Origin: Sphingomonas nostoxanthinifaciens
GTDB lineage: Bacteria; Pseudomonadota; Alphaproteobacteria; Sphingomonadales; Sphingomonadaceae
Assembly (NCBI RefSeq): GCF_019930585.1
Contig: NZ_CP082839.1
Coordinates: 2,910,001-2,974,000 of the forward strand
Direction: 5' to 3'
Length of the DNA stretch: 64,000 bases
Shown piece by piece: positions 50,193 to 58,431 of this stretch; position 1 is the first letter of the stretch; every line of letters starts with the position of its first letter. A program made the position numbers and the translations under genes. The notes under the pieces are model-generated. The model was given only the letters and a program-made list of their open reading frames with translations. It made no database searches and was not told the DNA's origin.

Positions 50193-52568
50193 TCAGACCG
50201 AATTGGGTGATGCCGCCGGCGTGAAGATGCGCACGCCGAATACCGGGCCGCCGCGGCTCTTGTCGTCGGCGGGTTCGAACCGTACCGTCACCGCATCCTT
50301 GTGCTGGGTCAGCTCGGCGGGGATCGGATAGTCGATCTCGAAGAAGTCGCCCGGACGCTCGCCCGTTAGTTTCTGGCGCGCGATCACGGTGCCGTCGATC
50401 TTGATGACGAAATCCTTGTTGCGCTCGTCGCCCCAATAGGTCGCCTGCAGGATCAGCGGGCCGGGCCGCACCTTCGCCTTATATTCGAAGAAGCCGAAGG
50501 TGCGCGCGTCGCGCCCGTGGCGGCCGCGATAGGTGACGGCATAGCTGTTCTTGGCCGCCAGTTGGTGATCGCGCTCGGGCTGCATCTCGCCCAATTGCAT
50601 GATGTCGACCGAGCGTGCCTGCAGATCCTTGAGCCGCGCCTGCTCGCGCTGATAGGCGACCTGCTCGACCTGCCAGCCGGCCGCGTCGAAGCTCTTGAAA
50701 TAGACCGCCGTGCGCCGATCGCGCTGCTGGAAGAACGGCGCGAACTGAAGGTCGGCGGGCTTGGCGATGCCCGCGGTGCGGAACCGCCCCTGCCCCGCAT
50801 CGACCGCGGTGAAGCCCGCAATCACGTCGGCCGCCACCAAGGCCGGCGCTGGGCCCTCATAGGGCTGGTCGGCCGGGCCGAGATCGGCCGCCAGCACCAC
50901 CGGCCCGTGCAGTAATGCGATCGTGGTCGGATCGTCGACGGTCGACTCGCTGCGCAGCGCCATCGGCAGGATCAGCGCGACCTTGTCGCCCCTGCTCCAG
51001 CGGCGGCGGACGATGGCATAACCGTCCGCGGCCTCGATCGGCACGTTGACGCCGTTCACCGCCAGCGACGCGCTTTTGCACCAGGCCGGGATGCGTAGCG
51101 CCAGCGCGAAGTTCTGCGGCCGCGCGAGATCGGTCAGCGTGATCGCGACATGCTCGTCGAACGGATAGCCCGTCTCCATCCGCAGCGTCGCGCCCTTCGC
51201 CTTCCACTGCGCGACCGACGGGATGTAGAGGTTGGCGATCAGCGTATCCGCGCCCTGCCACCAGATCGAATCGCCGTGCTTGGCGTGGCTTTCCATGCCG
51301 CTGCCGACGCAGCACCAGAAATCGTCATAGGGCCTGGAGAATTTGCGCGCCGAGCCCGACATCAGCGGCACCATGTAGGCGAACATGCCGGTCGCCGGAT
51401 CCTGCTGCGCGAGGATGTGGTTGAGGTGCGCGCGCTCGTAATAATCGAACAGAGCGGCGCGCGGCTGCCACTGGTAGAGCTCGCGCGTCAGCTTGAGCAT
51501 GTTGTAGCTGTTGCAGCTCTCGCACGTCTGCTCGGTGATGTGATTGGAGACCGAGCGCGCCGAGGGAAAATATTCGCGGTCGGCATTGCCGCCGATGACA
51601 TAGCTGTAATCGCGCGTCACCGTTTGCCAGAAAAACTCCGGCGCGATGTTGGCGTCGCGGCGGCCGCCCACGTCGTAGATGCGGGCGAGGCCGATGATCT
51701 TTGGGATCTGGGTGTTGGCGTGGATCCACGGCAGATCGTCCTGCCGCGCGGTCAACGGATCGAGCACCTTCTTGTGGCGGATGCGCTCGGCCAGCCGCAG
51801 CCAGCGGGCATCGCCGGTCGCGGCATAGAGATCGGCGAAGCTCTCGTTGATGCCGCCATGCTCGCAATCGAGCATCACCTGCACCTGATCGTCGTTCAGC
51901 GCCGCGAACACGCCGTCGATATAGCCGCCGAGTGCGACTGCCACCGGCACAGCCTGCGCGTTGCCGCACAGATCCTTCGCCGCGAACAGCCCGGCATATA
52001 ATTTGTGCCAGTTGTAGAACGGCACCCAGCAGCCGTTGAGATCGAACCCCATCGAGCGGATGTCGCCGCGCTTGATCTCGGGGAAGATCGCCTTGCCATC
52101 CTCCACCACGTCGCCGCGCTTGCGGGTGAAGCCGGCGACATAGCCGTCGCCATGCGCCTGCTGACAGGTCGCCAGCTCGGCGACGATATAATCGACGCGC
52201 CGCTTGCACTCGGCGTCGCCGGTCTGCGCGTACATCAGCGCGATGGCGGTCAGATAATGGCCGAGCGTATGGCCCGCGATCGTGTCGCTCTCCCACCCGC
52301 CATAGACTGCGCCCTTCGGCTGCAGGCCCGCGCTCGTCCGGAAATTGTGGAGCAGCCGGTCGGGCTCCAGCGCGTGCAGGTAGCGCAGGTTGCCGGCGAC
52401 CGCGTCGGCCCATGGCGACGGCAACAGCCGTACCGAATCGAGCGGCAGCGGCCGGGGCGACGACGGCAGGCGATCCCCCGACGGCGCGGCGCGCAGCTCG
52501 GCCGGCATCAGCGCCATTACGCCCACGCCCGCCAGCAACGTCCGTCGCCTCAGCATCACCTCGCCCAT
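50193..52568 (-). CDS. GH127-family beta-L-arabinofuranosidase-like enzyme
   Basis: A 791-residue enzyme with a Tat-type signal (LRRRTLLAGVGVMALMP). The GH127 zinc/nucleophile site is intact: E350 and C352 in CESCNSYNM, and C419-C420 in FWCCVGSGMESH, the same pattern and spacing as Glu338, Cys340, Cys417 and Cys418 of the bifidobacterial hydroxyproline-linked arabinofuranosidase HypBA1. A C-terminal carbohydrate-binding-like beta domain (about 640-791) follows. It would remove beta-L-arabinofuranose from hydroxyproline. ATG 52568 follows AAGAGGAG at good spacing. It heads an apparent seven-gene operon. Confidence 0.92.
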   Translation of the reverse strand: MGEVMLRRRTLLAGVGVMALMPAELRAAPSGDRLPSSPRPLPLDSVRLLPSPWADAVAGNLRYLHALEPDRLLHNFRTSAGLQPKGAVYGGWESDTIAGHTLGHYLTAIALMYAQTGDAECKRRVDYIVAELATCQQAHGDGYVAGFTRKRGDVVEDGKAIFPEIKRGDIRSMGFDLNGCWVPFYNWHKLYAGLFAAKDLCGNAQAVPVAVALGGYIDGVFAALNDDQVQVMLDCEHGGINESFADLYAATGDARWLRLAERIRHKKVLDPLTARQDDLPWIHANTQIPKIIGLARIYDVGGRRDANIAPEFFWQTVTRDYSYVIGGNADREYFPSARSVSNHITEQTCESCNSYNMLKLTRELYQWQPRAALFDYYERAHLNHILAQQDPATGMFAYMVPLMSGSARKFSRPYDDFWCCVGSGMESHAKHGDSIWWQGADTLIANLYIPSVAQWKAKGATLRMETGYPFDEHVAITLTDLARPQNFALALRIPAWCKSASLAVNGVNVPIEAADGYAIVRRRWSRGDKVALILPMALRSESTVDDPTTIALLHGPVVLAADLGPADQPYEGPAPALVAADVIAGFTAVDAGQGRFRTAGIAKPADLQFAPFFQQRDRRTAVYFKSFDAAGWQVEQVAYQREQARLKDLQARSVDIMQLGEMQPERDHQLAAKNSYAVTYRGRHGRDARTFGFFEYKAKVRPGPLILQATYWGDERNKDFVIKIDGTVIARQKLTGERPGDFFEIDYPIPAELTQHKDAVTVRFEPADDKSRGGPVFGVRIFTPAASPNSV

Positions 52569-52600
52569 CGAACCGGCTCCTCTTGGCAGCGGTCTATTGT

Positions 52601-52612
52601 ATCGTATACGAT
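52601..52612. promoter_or_regulatory. TCGTATACGA-type operator, site 2 (GH127 / reductase)
   Basis: The palindrome ATCGTATACGAT lies 33 bp before the GH127 start and 72 bp before the divergent reductase gene, in a 115-bp intergenic region. It could control both transcripts and thereby the whole peptidase operon. Confidence 0.8.
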
Positions 52613-52683
52613 CCCGCAAGTTTGCCGGAGTCCAAAATGTGCGCCGCGTCGCGTCGCATTTCTCCCGCCCGATAAGGAATGAC

Positions 52684-53703
52684 ATGACCGAAGACGATCG
52701 CGTCGCGATGACGCTGGACGAGGTCGCCGCATTGTCGCGCGCGATCCTGACGAAACACGGCCTCGCGCCCGACCATGTCGAAGCGGTCACGCGCACGATC
52801 GTCGCGGGCGAACGCGACGAATGCGCGAGCCACGGCGTCTATCGCCTGATCGTGTGCGTCAACACGCTGAAGAAGGGCGTCGTCGTCACCGACGCGGTGC
52901 CGCAGGTGCAAGATTGCGCGCCCGCTCTGCTGCGCGTCGACGCGCGCGGCGGCTTCGCGCAACTGGCGTTCGAGGCGGGGCTGCCGCAGCTCGTCGCCAA
53001 GGCGAAGCGCAACGGCATCGCCGCGATGGGGATCAACCATTGCGTCCACTTCGCGGCACTCTGGCCCGAGGTCGAGGCGGTGACGGCGCACGGCCTCGTC
53101 GCGCTCGCCTGCACGCCCAGCCATGCCTGGGTCGCGCCCGCCGGCGGGATCAGGCCGGTGTTCGGCACCAATCCAATCGCGTTCGGCTGGCCGCGTCCGG
53201 GTGCGCATCCGTTCGTGTTCGACTTCGCCACCAGCGCGGTCGCGCGCGGCGAGATCGAGCTGCACCGCCGCGCCGGCAAGCCGATCCCCGAGGGCTGGGG
53301 CATCGACGCCGAAGGCCAGCCGACCACCGATGCGGCGGCGGCGCTGGCGGGTGCGATGCTCACCTTCGGCGGCCACAAGGGCTCGGCGCTGTCGACGATG
53401 GTCGAGCTGATCGCCGGGCCGCTGATCGGCGACCTGACCAGCGCCGAATCGCTCGCGGTGGATGCCGGCACTGGCTCCTCGCCGGTCGGCGGCGAGCTGG
53501 TGCTCGCGATCGACCCCGCCGGCTTCCTGGGCGATGCGGCGGGCGAGCATATCGCGCGGGCCGAGGCGTTGTTCGCCAACATCACCGGTCAGGGCGCGCG
53601 CCTGCCCTCACAGCGCCGGTTCGAGGCGCGCCTGCGCAGCGAGGCGAACGGCGTTCGCATTCCCCGCGCGCTCCATGACGACCTGCAGGCGCTGCTGGAT
53701 TGA
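52684..53703 (+). CDS. lhpD: Ldh_2-family dehydrogenase, Delta1-pyrroline-2-carboxylate reductase-like
   Basis: A 339-residue NAD(P)H-dependent enzyme of the malate/L-lactate dehydrogenase (type 2) superfamily. The motif INHCVHFAALWPEVE (H119, H122) resembles the LhpD/DpkA subgroup that reduces Delta1-pyrroline-2-carboxylate to L-proline, rather than malate dehydrogenases. FGTNPIAFGWPRP and FDFATSAVARGEIE are the cofactor region. In this locus it would rescue pyrroline-2-carboxylate from 3-hydroxyproline or D-proline as proline. The start ATG has AAGGA 6 nt upstream. Specificity is inferred. Confidence 0.82.
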   Translation: MTEDDRVAMTLDEVAALSRAILTKHGLAPDHVEAVTRTIVAGERDECASHGVYRLIVCVNTLKKGVVVTDAVPQVQDCAPALLRVDARGGFAQLAFEAGLPQLVAKAKRNGIAAMGINHCVHFAALWPEVEAVTAHGLVALACTPSHAWVAPAGGIRPVFGTNPIAFGWPRPGAHPFVFDFATSAVARGEIELHRRAGKPIPEGWGIDAEGQPTTDAAAALAGAMLTFGGHKGSALSTMVELIAGPLIGDLTSAESLAVDAGTGSSPVGGELVLAIDPAGFLGDAAGEHIARAEALFANITGQGARLPSQRRFEARLRSEANGVRIPRALHDDLQALLD

Positions 53704-53728
53704 CGACGATCGGACGCGGACACGAAGA

Positions 53729-53753
53729 CGCCGCCGGTCGCAGACCGGCGGCG
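53729..53753. terminator. hairpin terminator between convergent genes
   Basis: Perfect 11-bp arms CGCCGCCGGTC and GACCGGCGGCG enclose GCA. It lies in the 69-bp convergent space between the reductase and a PEP-CTERM gene. No long T-run follows on either strand, so termination may be factor-assisted. Confidence 0.65.
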
Positions 53754-53772
53754 CGCTAAGCCGATCGAAGGG

Positions 53773-54762
53773 TCAGCAGCTGCGAAGCGTCGGCGTCCCA
53801 CGCCGCCGGCGCATTGCTCCACCGGTAAGGCCGAAGCCGCCGATCATCATCATCCAGGTCGCTGCCTCGGGCACGGCGCCGGGCACGCCCGCCGCCTGGA
53901 GGAAGACCCCCGAATCCGACGTGTAGGACACGCCCGCCACGCTGCCGATGCTCACCTTGCCGGTGTTGGTGTAATCGAGCGCAACATTGGTCGCGCGCAG
54001 CTCGAGACCGAAGTCGAACGAGATGTCGGCCGTAGCACCCGTGATCGCGTAGAGCCCGGTGAACTGGGTGTTGAGCGGATCGTAGGAGGTGAAGCTGTAC
54101 GATTCCCACCCGTTCACGCGGGGATCGCTCACATAGGTGAATGTCGGATAGGTGCCGTTATAGCCGTAATAGCCGGCGCCATAGTCGCCGAACTCATACG
54201 CCTGGGCGTTGCCGAAATAGAAGCCGTAGTTGAGCTCGCCCGATGCGGTCGAGGGATTGCTCGTCCCGTCCAGCTTGCCGTCGAAGGAGAAGCTCACCGG
54301 GATCAAGGTCACCGTATCAGCACTCGCTCCCGCGATCGTGAAGTGGAGCGTGTCAGCCAGATGCGCGGAGGCGTCGGCGCTGCTGAAACTCGCCGCGCTC
54401 GCCAGAAGATGAACCTCCCCGGTCGAGAGATCGGCGGCAGCGGTGGCATAGGCCGCGTCCGGCAAGGCGACAACGCTCGACTCGTCATGCGCCGCCGTGG
54501 CCGTGCCGGTCGTGTCGGTCGTCCCGCTCACCGTGACGACGGCACCCTGCGACGACAGGAACCCGGCCGGATTGCACGGGCCAGTGCTGCCGTCGTTGAC
54601 CTGGAATTTCGCGCCGGTGAAGCCGCCCGCATTGTAGCCCGCCTGGCAGCCGCGAAGATATCCGCGCCCGGTGTTGGCGATAGTGGACACGGAATAGCCG
54701 GCCTGCGCCGCCGTCGCGCTCGTAAACATGGCAGCGACACCGACAAACGATACGATACGCAT
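53773..54762 (-). CDS. PEP-CTERM-like exported protein
   Basis: A 329-residue protein with a signal peptide (AAMFTSATAAQA), a Gly/Ser/Thr/Tyr-rich beta-type body (YGYNGTYPTFTY) with three cysteines in the mature part besides the terminal one, and the tail VPEAATWMMMIGGFG then AMRRRR. The tail has PEA instead of PEP, so recognition by exosortase is not assured. It lies inside the hydroxyproline region on its own. ATG 54762 is used; a GTG one codon upstream is also open. Confidence 0.85.
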   Translation of the reverse strand: MRIVSFVGVAAMFTSATAAQAGYSVSTIANTGRGYLRGCQAGYNAGGFTGAKFQVNDGSTGPCNPAGFLSSQGAVVTVSGTTDTTGTATAAHDESSVVALPDAAYATAAADLSTGEVHLLASAASFSSADASAHLADTLHFTIAGASADTVTLIPVSFSFDGKLDGTSNPSTASGELNYGFYFGNAQAYEFGDYGAGYYGYNGTYPTFTYVSDPRVNGWESYSFTSYDPLNTQFTGLYAITGATADISFDFGLELRATNVALDYTNTGKVSIGSVAGVSYTSDSGVFLQAAGVPGAVPEAATWMMMIGGFGLTGGAMRRRRGTPTLRSC

Positions 54763-54975
54763 CACGCTCTCCCCCGAACGGTCACGACCGGCCCCGCGCC
54801 ACGCGCGCGACGAAGCTTCCTTCGGCGCGCACGCACCTCAGGTCCGATCGGTTCCGATATGCTGATGACCCCGACCGTTCCCCTGAACGAGGATCGGCTG
54901 GACGGGTTATTCAGCACCGTCGAGAGGCGTGAAACCCTCCGAACAGAGGGGTGCCCAAAAAATGATTAAGATGGA

Positions 54976-56178
54976 TTAACCGAATGGGCGATCGATCGAC
55001 GGCGACGGCTGGGTGAACCAGCGCGGGCCGGCCTCGGTCATGTAGAAATGGTCTTCCAGCCGCACGCCGAACTGATCGGGCATCACGATCATCGGCTCGT
55101 TCGAGAAACACATGCCGACGCCCAGCGGCGTGCGATCGCCACGCACCAGATAGGCCGGCTCGTGGATCGACAGGCCGATGCCGTGGCCGGTGCGGTGCGG
55201 CAGGCCGGGCAGGCGATAATCCGGTCCCAGCCCGGCTTTCTCCAGCACCGCGCGCGCGGCATGATCGACATCCTCGCACGGGCGCCCGATCTCGGCGGCG
55301 GCGAAGGCGGCGGCCTGGGCCGCATGCTCCAGATCCCAGATGCGGCGCTGTTCGTCGCCGGGTTCGCCGAACACGTAGGTGCGCGTGATGTCGGACCAAT
55401 AGCCGCCGATGATGCAGCCGGTGTCGATCAGCACCACCTCGCCCTCCGCCAGCGCGGCGTCGCCGGGCAGGCCGTGCGGGTAAGCGGTCGCCCGGCCGAA
55501 CTGGACGATGACGAAGCCGTTGCCGCCGGGCGCGCCGATCTTGCGATGCGCCTCGTCGAGGAAGCGCACGACTTCGCTCGCGCGGATGCCGGGGCGCAGG
55601 ATGCGCGCGGCGCGGGCATGCACCTCGATCGTCATCGACTTGGCCTGCTGCATCAAGGCGAGTTCGGCCGGCGACTTGTACATGCGGCAGCCGTCGACGA
55701 TCGGCCCCGCCTCGACGAGATCGAGCGTCGGCCCGGCGCGGCGAATGCGCTCGACGAACAGGAAGGCCATCGCCGGATCGATCGCGAGGCGGGTCGCGCC
55801 GATCTCGCGCAGCGCCTGGGCCACCAGTTCGGCCGGATTCTCATCCTCCTCCCACAGGCGCAATTCGATCGGGAAGGCGAGGTCGGCCTCCAGCGTGCCC
55901 CGCTCGAAGCGCGGCGCGATCAGGATCGGCGCGCCGTCGCGCGGCAGCAGCAACGCCACCAACCGCTCGCTCTGCCCCCACGGCACGCCCGCGAAATAAC
56001 GCAGCGATGCACCCGCGCCGATCAGCAGCGCGTCGGCACCATTCTCGCCCATCAGCCGCCGCGCGCGCTCGATCCGCGCCAGCCGTTCCTCCGCGGAGAT
56101 TGCGGGCGCCGGATCGGCCCATGGCACGATCGCGTCCAGCTCCGCCTGTGCGGTCGAGCCGCCGATACCGTGCGTCAT
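54976..56178 (-). CDS. M24-family Xaa-Pro peptidase-like enzyme
   Basis: A 400-residue pita-bread metallopeptidase. The five metal ligands are present: Asp252 (LIDTGC), Asp263 (SDITRT), His332 (TGHGIG), Glu361 (SNEPMI) and Glu375 (RLEDHF). There is no signal peptide, so it acts in the cytosol, where prolidase or aminopeptidase P-type activity would free proline or hydroxyproline from imported peptides. It overlaps the FAD dehydrogenase stop by ATGA and shares its promoter. Exact cleavage position is unknown. Confidence 0.9.
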   Translation of the reverse strand: MTHGIGGSTAQAELDAIVPWADPAPAISAEERLARIERARRLMGENGADALLIGAGASLRYFAGVPWGQSERLVALLLPRDGAPILIAPRFERGTLEADLAFPIELRLWEEDENPAELVAQALREIGATRLAIDPAMAFLFVERIRRAGPTLDLVEAGPIVDGCRMYKSPAELALMQQAKSMTIEVHARAARILRPGIRASEVVRFLDEAHRKIGAPGGNGFVIVQFGRATAYPHGLPGDAALAEGEVVLIDTGCIIGGYWSDITRTYVFGEPGDEQRRIWDLEHAAQAAAFAAAEIGRPCEDVDHAARAVLEKAGLGPDYRLPGLPHRTGHGIGLSIHEPAYLVRGDRTPLGVGMCFSNEPMIVMPDQFGVRLEDHFYMTEAGPRWFTQPSPSIDRPFG

Positions 56179-57455
56179 GCCTGTCCTCCGAAACGGTCGA
56201 GATCATAAGGGGTGAGATCGTAGGGCGGCGGCGTGCCATCGACGAGCGCCGCGACCGCCTCCGCCGTGGTCGCCGCCAGCGTCAGCCCGAGATGCTGGTG
56301 ACCGAAGGCGTAGATCAGGTTGCCGGCGCGGCGGCTGGTGCCGATCGCCGGCAGATAATCGGGCAAGGTCGGCCGCGCCCCCATCCACTCGTTGCCGGGC
56401 AGGCCAAACGGCAGGCCGAGGCTCGCGACATGCGCGCGCAGCCGCGCCCATTTGCGGCGATCGGGCGGGCTGTCGACGCGCCCGAACTCGACAAAGCTCG
56501 CCGCGCGCAACCCCGAGCGGAAGCGCGTGACGATCATCGAGCGATCCTCGAACACCACCGGCGGCATGTCCTCCGGCCAGTCGGTCATGGGCGACTGGAT
56601 ATGATAGCCGCGCTCCGCCACGATCGGCACGCGCGCGCCGATCGTGGCGAGCAAAGCGCCCGAGCGCACGCCGGCCGCCACAACGATGCGATCGGCATCG
56701 AGCCGCGTGCCGTCCTCCAGCATCGCTGCCGCGCGGCCGCCCTCGATCGCCAGCCGCGCGACCCGCGCCACCCGCATCGTGCCGCCGCGTGCACGGAACC
56801 GCGCCTCCAGCGCGAGCGCGAGCGCCGGCAGGTCGGCGATCTGGCCGCTGCCGTCGAAGCGGATCGCGCCCGCGATCGGCGTCGTCGTGATCGCCGCGAG
56901 TTGCGCGCGTTCCGCCGCGGTCACCTCGCGAATGGTCGCCCCGCCAATATCCGTGGCGCGCCATCTCGCCAGCCCGGCGGCGGCGCTCGCGGGGGTTTCC
57001 CACAGCACGAAATGGCCGTCCTCGCGCAGCAGGTCGCGCGCTTCCGCTTTGTCGAGAAGCCGCCGCCACGCCGCCATCGATCCATCGAGCATCGCGCCGA
57101 GCGCGCGCTTGCCGGCGGCGAAGCGCGCGGGTGCGGCGGCAGCGATCAGGCGGCGGGCAAAGGGCAGCCACGTCGCCACCTCGGCCAGCGGCAAGCCGAC
57201 CGCGCCGCCGCGCCAGAACAATCGCTTCAGCATCGACCGCACGTTCGCGCGCGACGCCAGCGGCTCGACTTGCTCGACCGCGATATGCCCGGCATTGCCA
57301 AGCGACGCGCCGGTCGGCTGCGGATCAGGGTCGACCAGCACGACGCGGTGCCCGGCATCCTGGAGGGTCAGCGCGATGGCGCGCCCGACGACGCCTGCCC
57401 CGACGACGAGCACCGATTGCGAAGCTGTTGGAAAGCGTGAGATTGGCTCTGGCAT
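56175..57455 (-). CDS. FAD-dependent D-amino-acid (D-hydroxyproline) dehydrogenase-like
   Basis: A 426-residue DadA-like oxidoreductase. The FAD Rossmann motif GAGVVG is at 19-24, SLGNAGHI follows, and the C-terminal RPTLPDYLPAIG and FGHQHLGLTL blocks are typical. It would oxidise cis-4-hydroxy-D-proline to Delta1-pyrroline-4-hydroxy-2-carboxylate, the step between the epimerase and the deaminase encoded divergently 52 bp away. Ordinary D-amino-acid dehydrogenase is the alternative; the neighbours favour D-hydroxyproline. Confidence 0.85.
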   Translation of the reverse strand: MPEPISRFPTASQSVLVVGAGVVGRAIALTLQDAGHRVVLVDPDPQPTGASLGNAGHIAVEQVEPLASRANVRSMLKRLFWRGGAVGLPLAEVATWLPFARRLIAAAAPARFAAGKRALGAMLDGSMAAWRRLLDKAEARDLLREDGHFVLWETPASAAAGLARWRATDIGGATIREVTAAERAQLAAITTTPIAGAIRFDGSGQIADLPALALALEARFRARGGTMRVARVARLAIEGGRAAAMLEDGTRLDADRIVVAAGVRSGALLATIGARVPIVAERGYHIQSPMTDWPEDMPPVVFEDRSMIVTRFRSGLRAASFVEFGRVDSPPDRRKWARLRAHVASLGLPFGLPGNEWMGARPTLPDYLPAIGTSRRAGNLIYAFGHQHLGLTLAATTAEAVAALVDGTPPPYDLTPYDLDRFGGQA

Positions 57456-57468
57456 AAGCCCGCCTTAT

Positions 57469-57480
57469 ATCGTATACGAT
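57469..57480. promoter_or_regulatory. TCGTATACGA-type operator, site 3 (divergent hydroxyproline genes)
   Basis: The palindrome ATCGTATACGAT lies in the 52-bp space between the FAD dehydrogenase and deaminase genes, 14 bp from one start and 28 bp from the other. With so little room, both promoters must overlap it, which fits a repressor site. Confidence 0.82.
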
Positions 57481-57507
57481 TTCCAAACAACGAAGGAAAT
57501 CGCAGGA

Positions 57508-58431
57508 ATGACTAGCACGAAGACGCTGTGGACCGGAGTGTACCCAGCCGCCACCACCCAGTTCGCCGAGGATCTCTCGATCGACTATGCCGCCACGCAG
57601 AACGTGCAGAGCGCGCTGATCGACGACGGCGTGGATGGCCTTATCATTCTCGGCACCTGCGGCGAGAACAATTCGCTCGAGCCCGACGAAAAGCGCAAGG
57701 TGCTGGCCGGCGCGGTCGAGGCATCTTCGGGCCGCGTGCCGATCGTCGCAGGCGTGTCGGAGTTCACCACCGGCCGCGCGATCCAATATGCCAAGGATGC
57801 CGAGGCGGCGGGCGCCGACGCGCTGATGCTGCTGCCGGCGATGGTCTACGTGCCCACCACCGACGAGCTGGTCGCGCATTTCACGATGGTGGCCGAGGCG
57901 ACCAGCCTGCCGATCATGCTCTACAACAATCCGCCGGCCTATCGCGTCAGCGTCGATTTCGCGACGCTGGAGAAGCTGGAGAGCGTCAAGAACATCGTCT
58001 GCGTCAAGGAAAGCGCGCCCGATCCGCGCCGCTTCACCGACGTCATCAATCGCTTTGGCGATCGCTACACGGTGATGGCCGGTCTCGACGACATCGCGCT
58101 CGAAGGGCTGATGCTGGGCGCGAGCGGTTGGGTTTCGGGCCTCACCAGCGCCTTCCCAAGCGAATCCGTCCGGCTGGTCGCGGCGCTCGCCGAGGGCAAG
58201 TTCGAGGAAGCGCTGGCGATCTATCGCTGGTTCATGCCGCTGCTCCACCTCGATGCCGAGCATGACCTCGTCCAGTCGATCAAGCTCGCCGAGCAGATCA
58301 TGGGCCGCGGGTCCGAGCGCGTGCGCATGCCGCGCCTGCCGCTCGCCGGCCAGCGTCGCGCCGACGTGATCGCGTGGGTCGAGAAGTGCGCGGCGACGAT
58401 GCCGAGCAAGCAGGCGAAGCTGGCGGCCTGA
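57508..58431 (+). CDS. lhpC: DHDPS-family Delta1-pyrroline-4-hydroxy-2-carboxylate deaminase-like
   Basis: A 307-residue class I aldolase-fold enzyme. The Schiff-base Lys167 is in VCVKES and Tyr139 in MLYNNPPAY; the usual GTTGE loop is GTCGENNSL. In hydroxyproline pathways this family deaminates and dehydrates the pyrroline to 2-oxoglutarate semialdehyde. The assignment over dihydrodipicolinate synthase rests on the neighbouring epimerase and dehydrogenase. Its stop shares one base with the epimerase start (TGATG). Confidence 0.87.
   Translation: MTSTKTLWTGVYPAATTQFAEDLSIDYAATQNVQSALIDDGVDGLIILGTCGENNSLEPDEKRKVLAGAVEASSGRVPIVAGVSEFTTGRAIQYAKDAEAAGADALMLLPAMVYVPTTDELVAHFTMVAEATSLPIMLYNNPPAYRVSVDFATLEKLESVKNIVCVKESAPDPRRFTDVINRFGDRYTVMAGLDDIALEGLMLGASGWVSGLTSAFPSESVRLVAALAEGKFEEALAIYRWFMPLLHLDAEHDLVQSIKLAEQIMGRGSERVRMPRLPLAGQRRADVIAWVEKCAATMPSKQAKLAA

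Noticed and set aside
57508-58431. Annotating this gene as dapA (lysine synthesis)
   Set aside because: It is coupled to hydroxyproline epimerase and a D-amino-acid dehydrogenase under a shared operator, and has GTCGE in place of the usual GTTGE loop.
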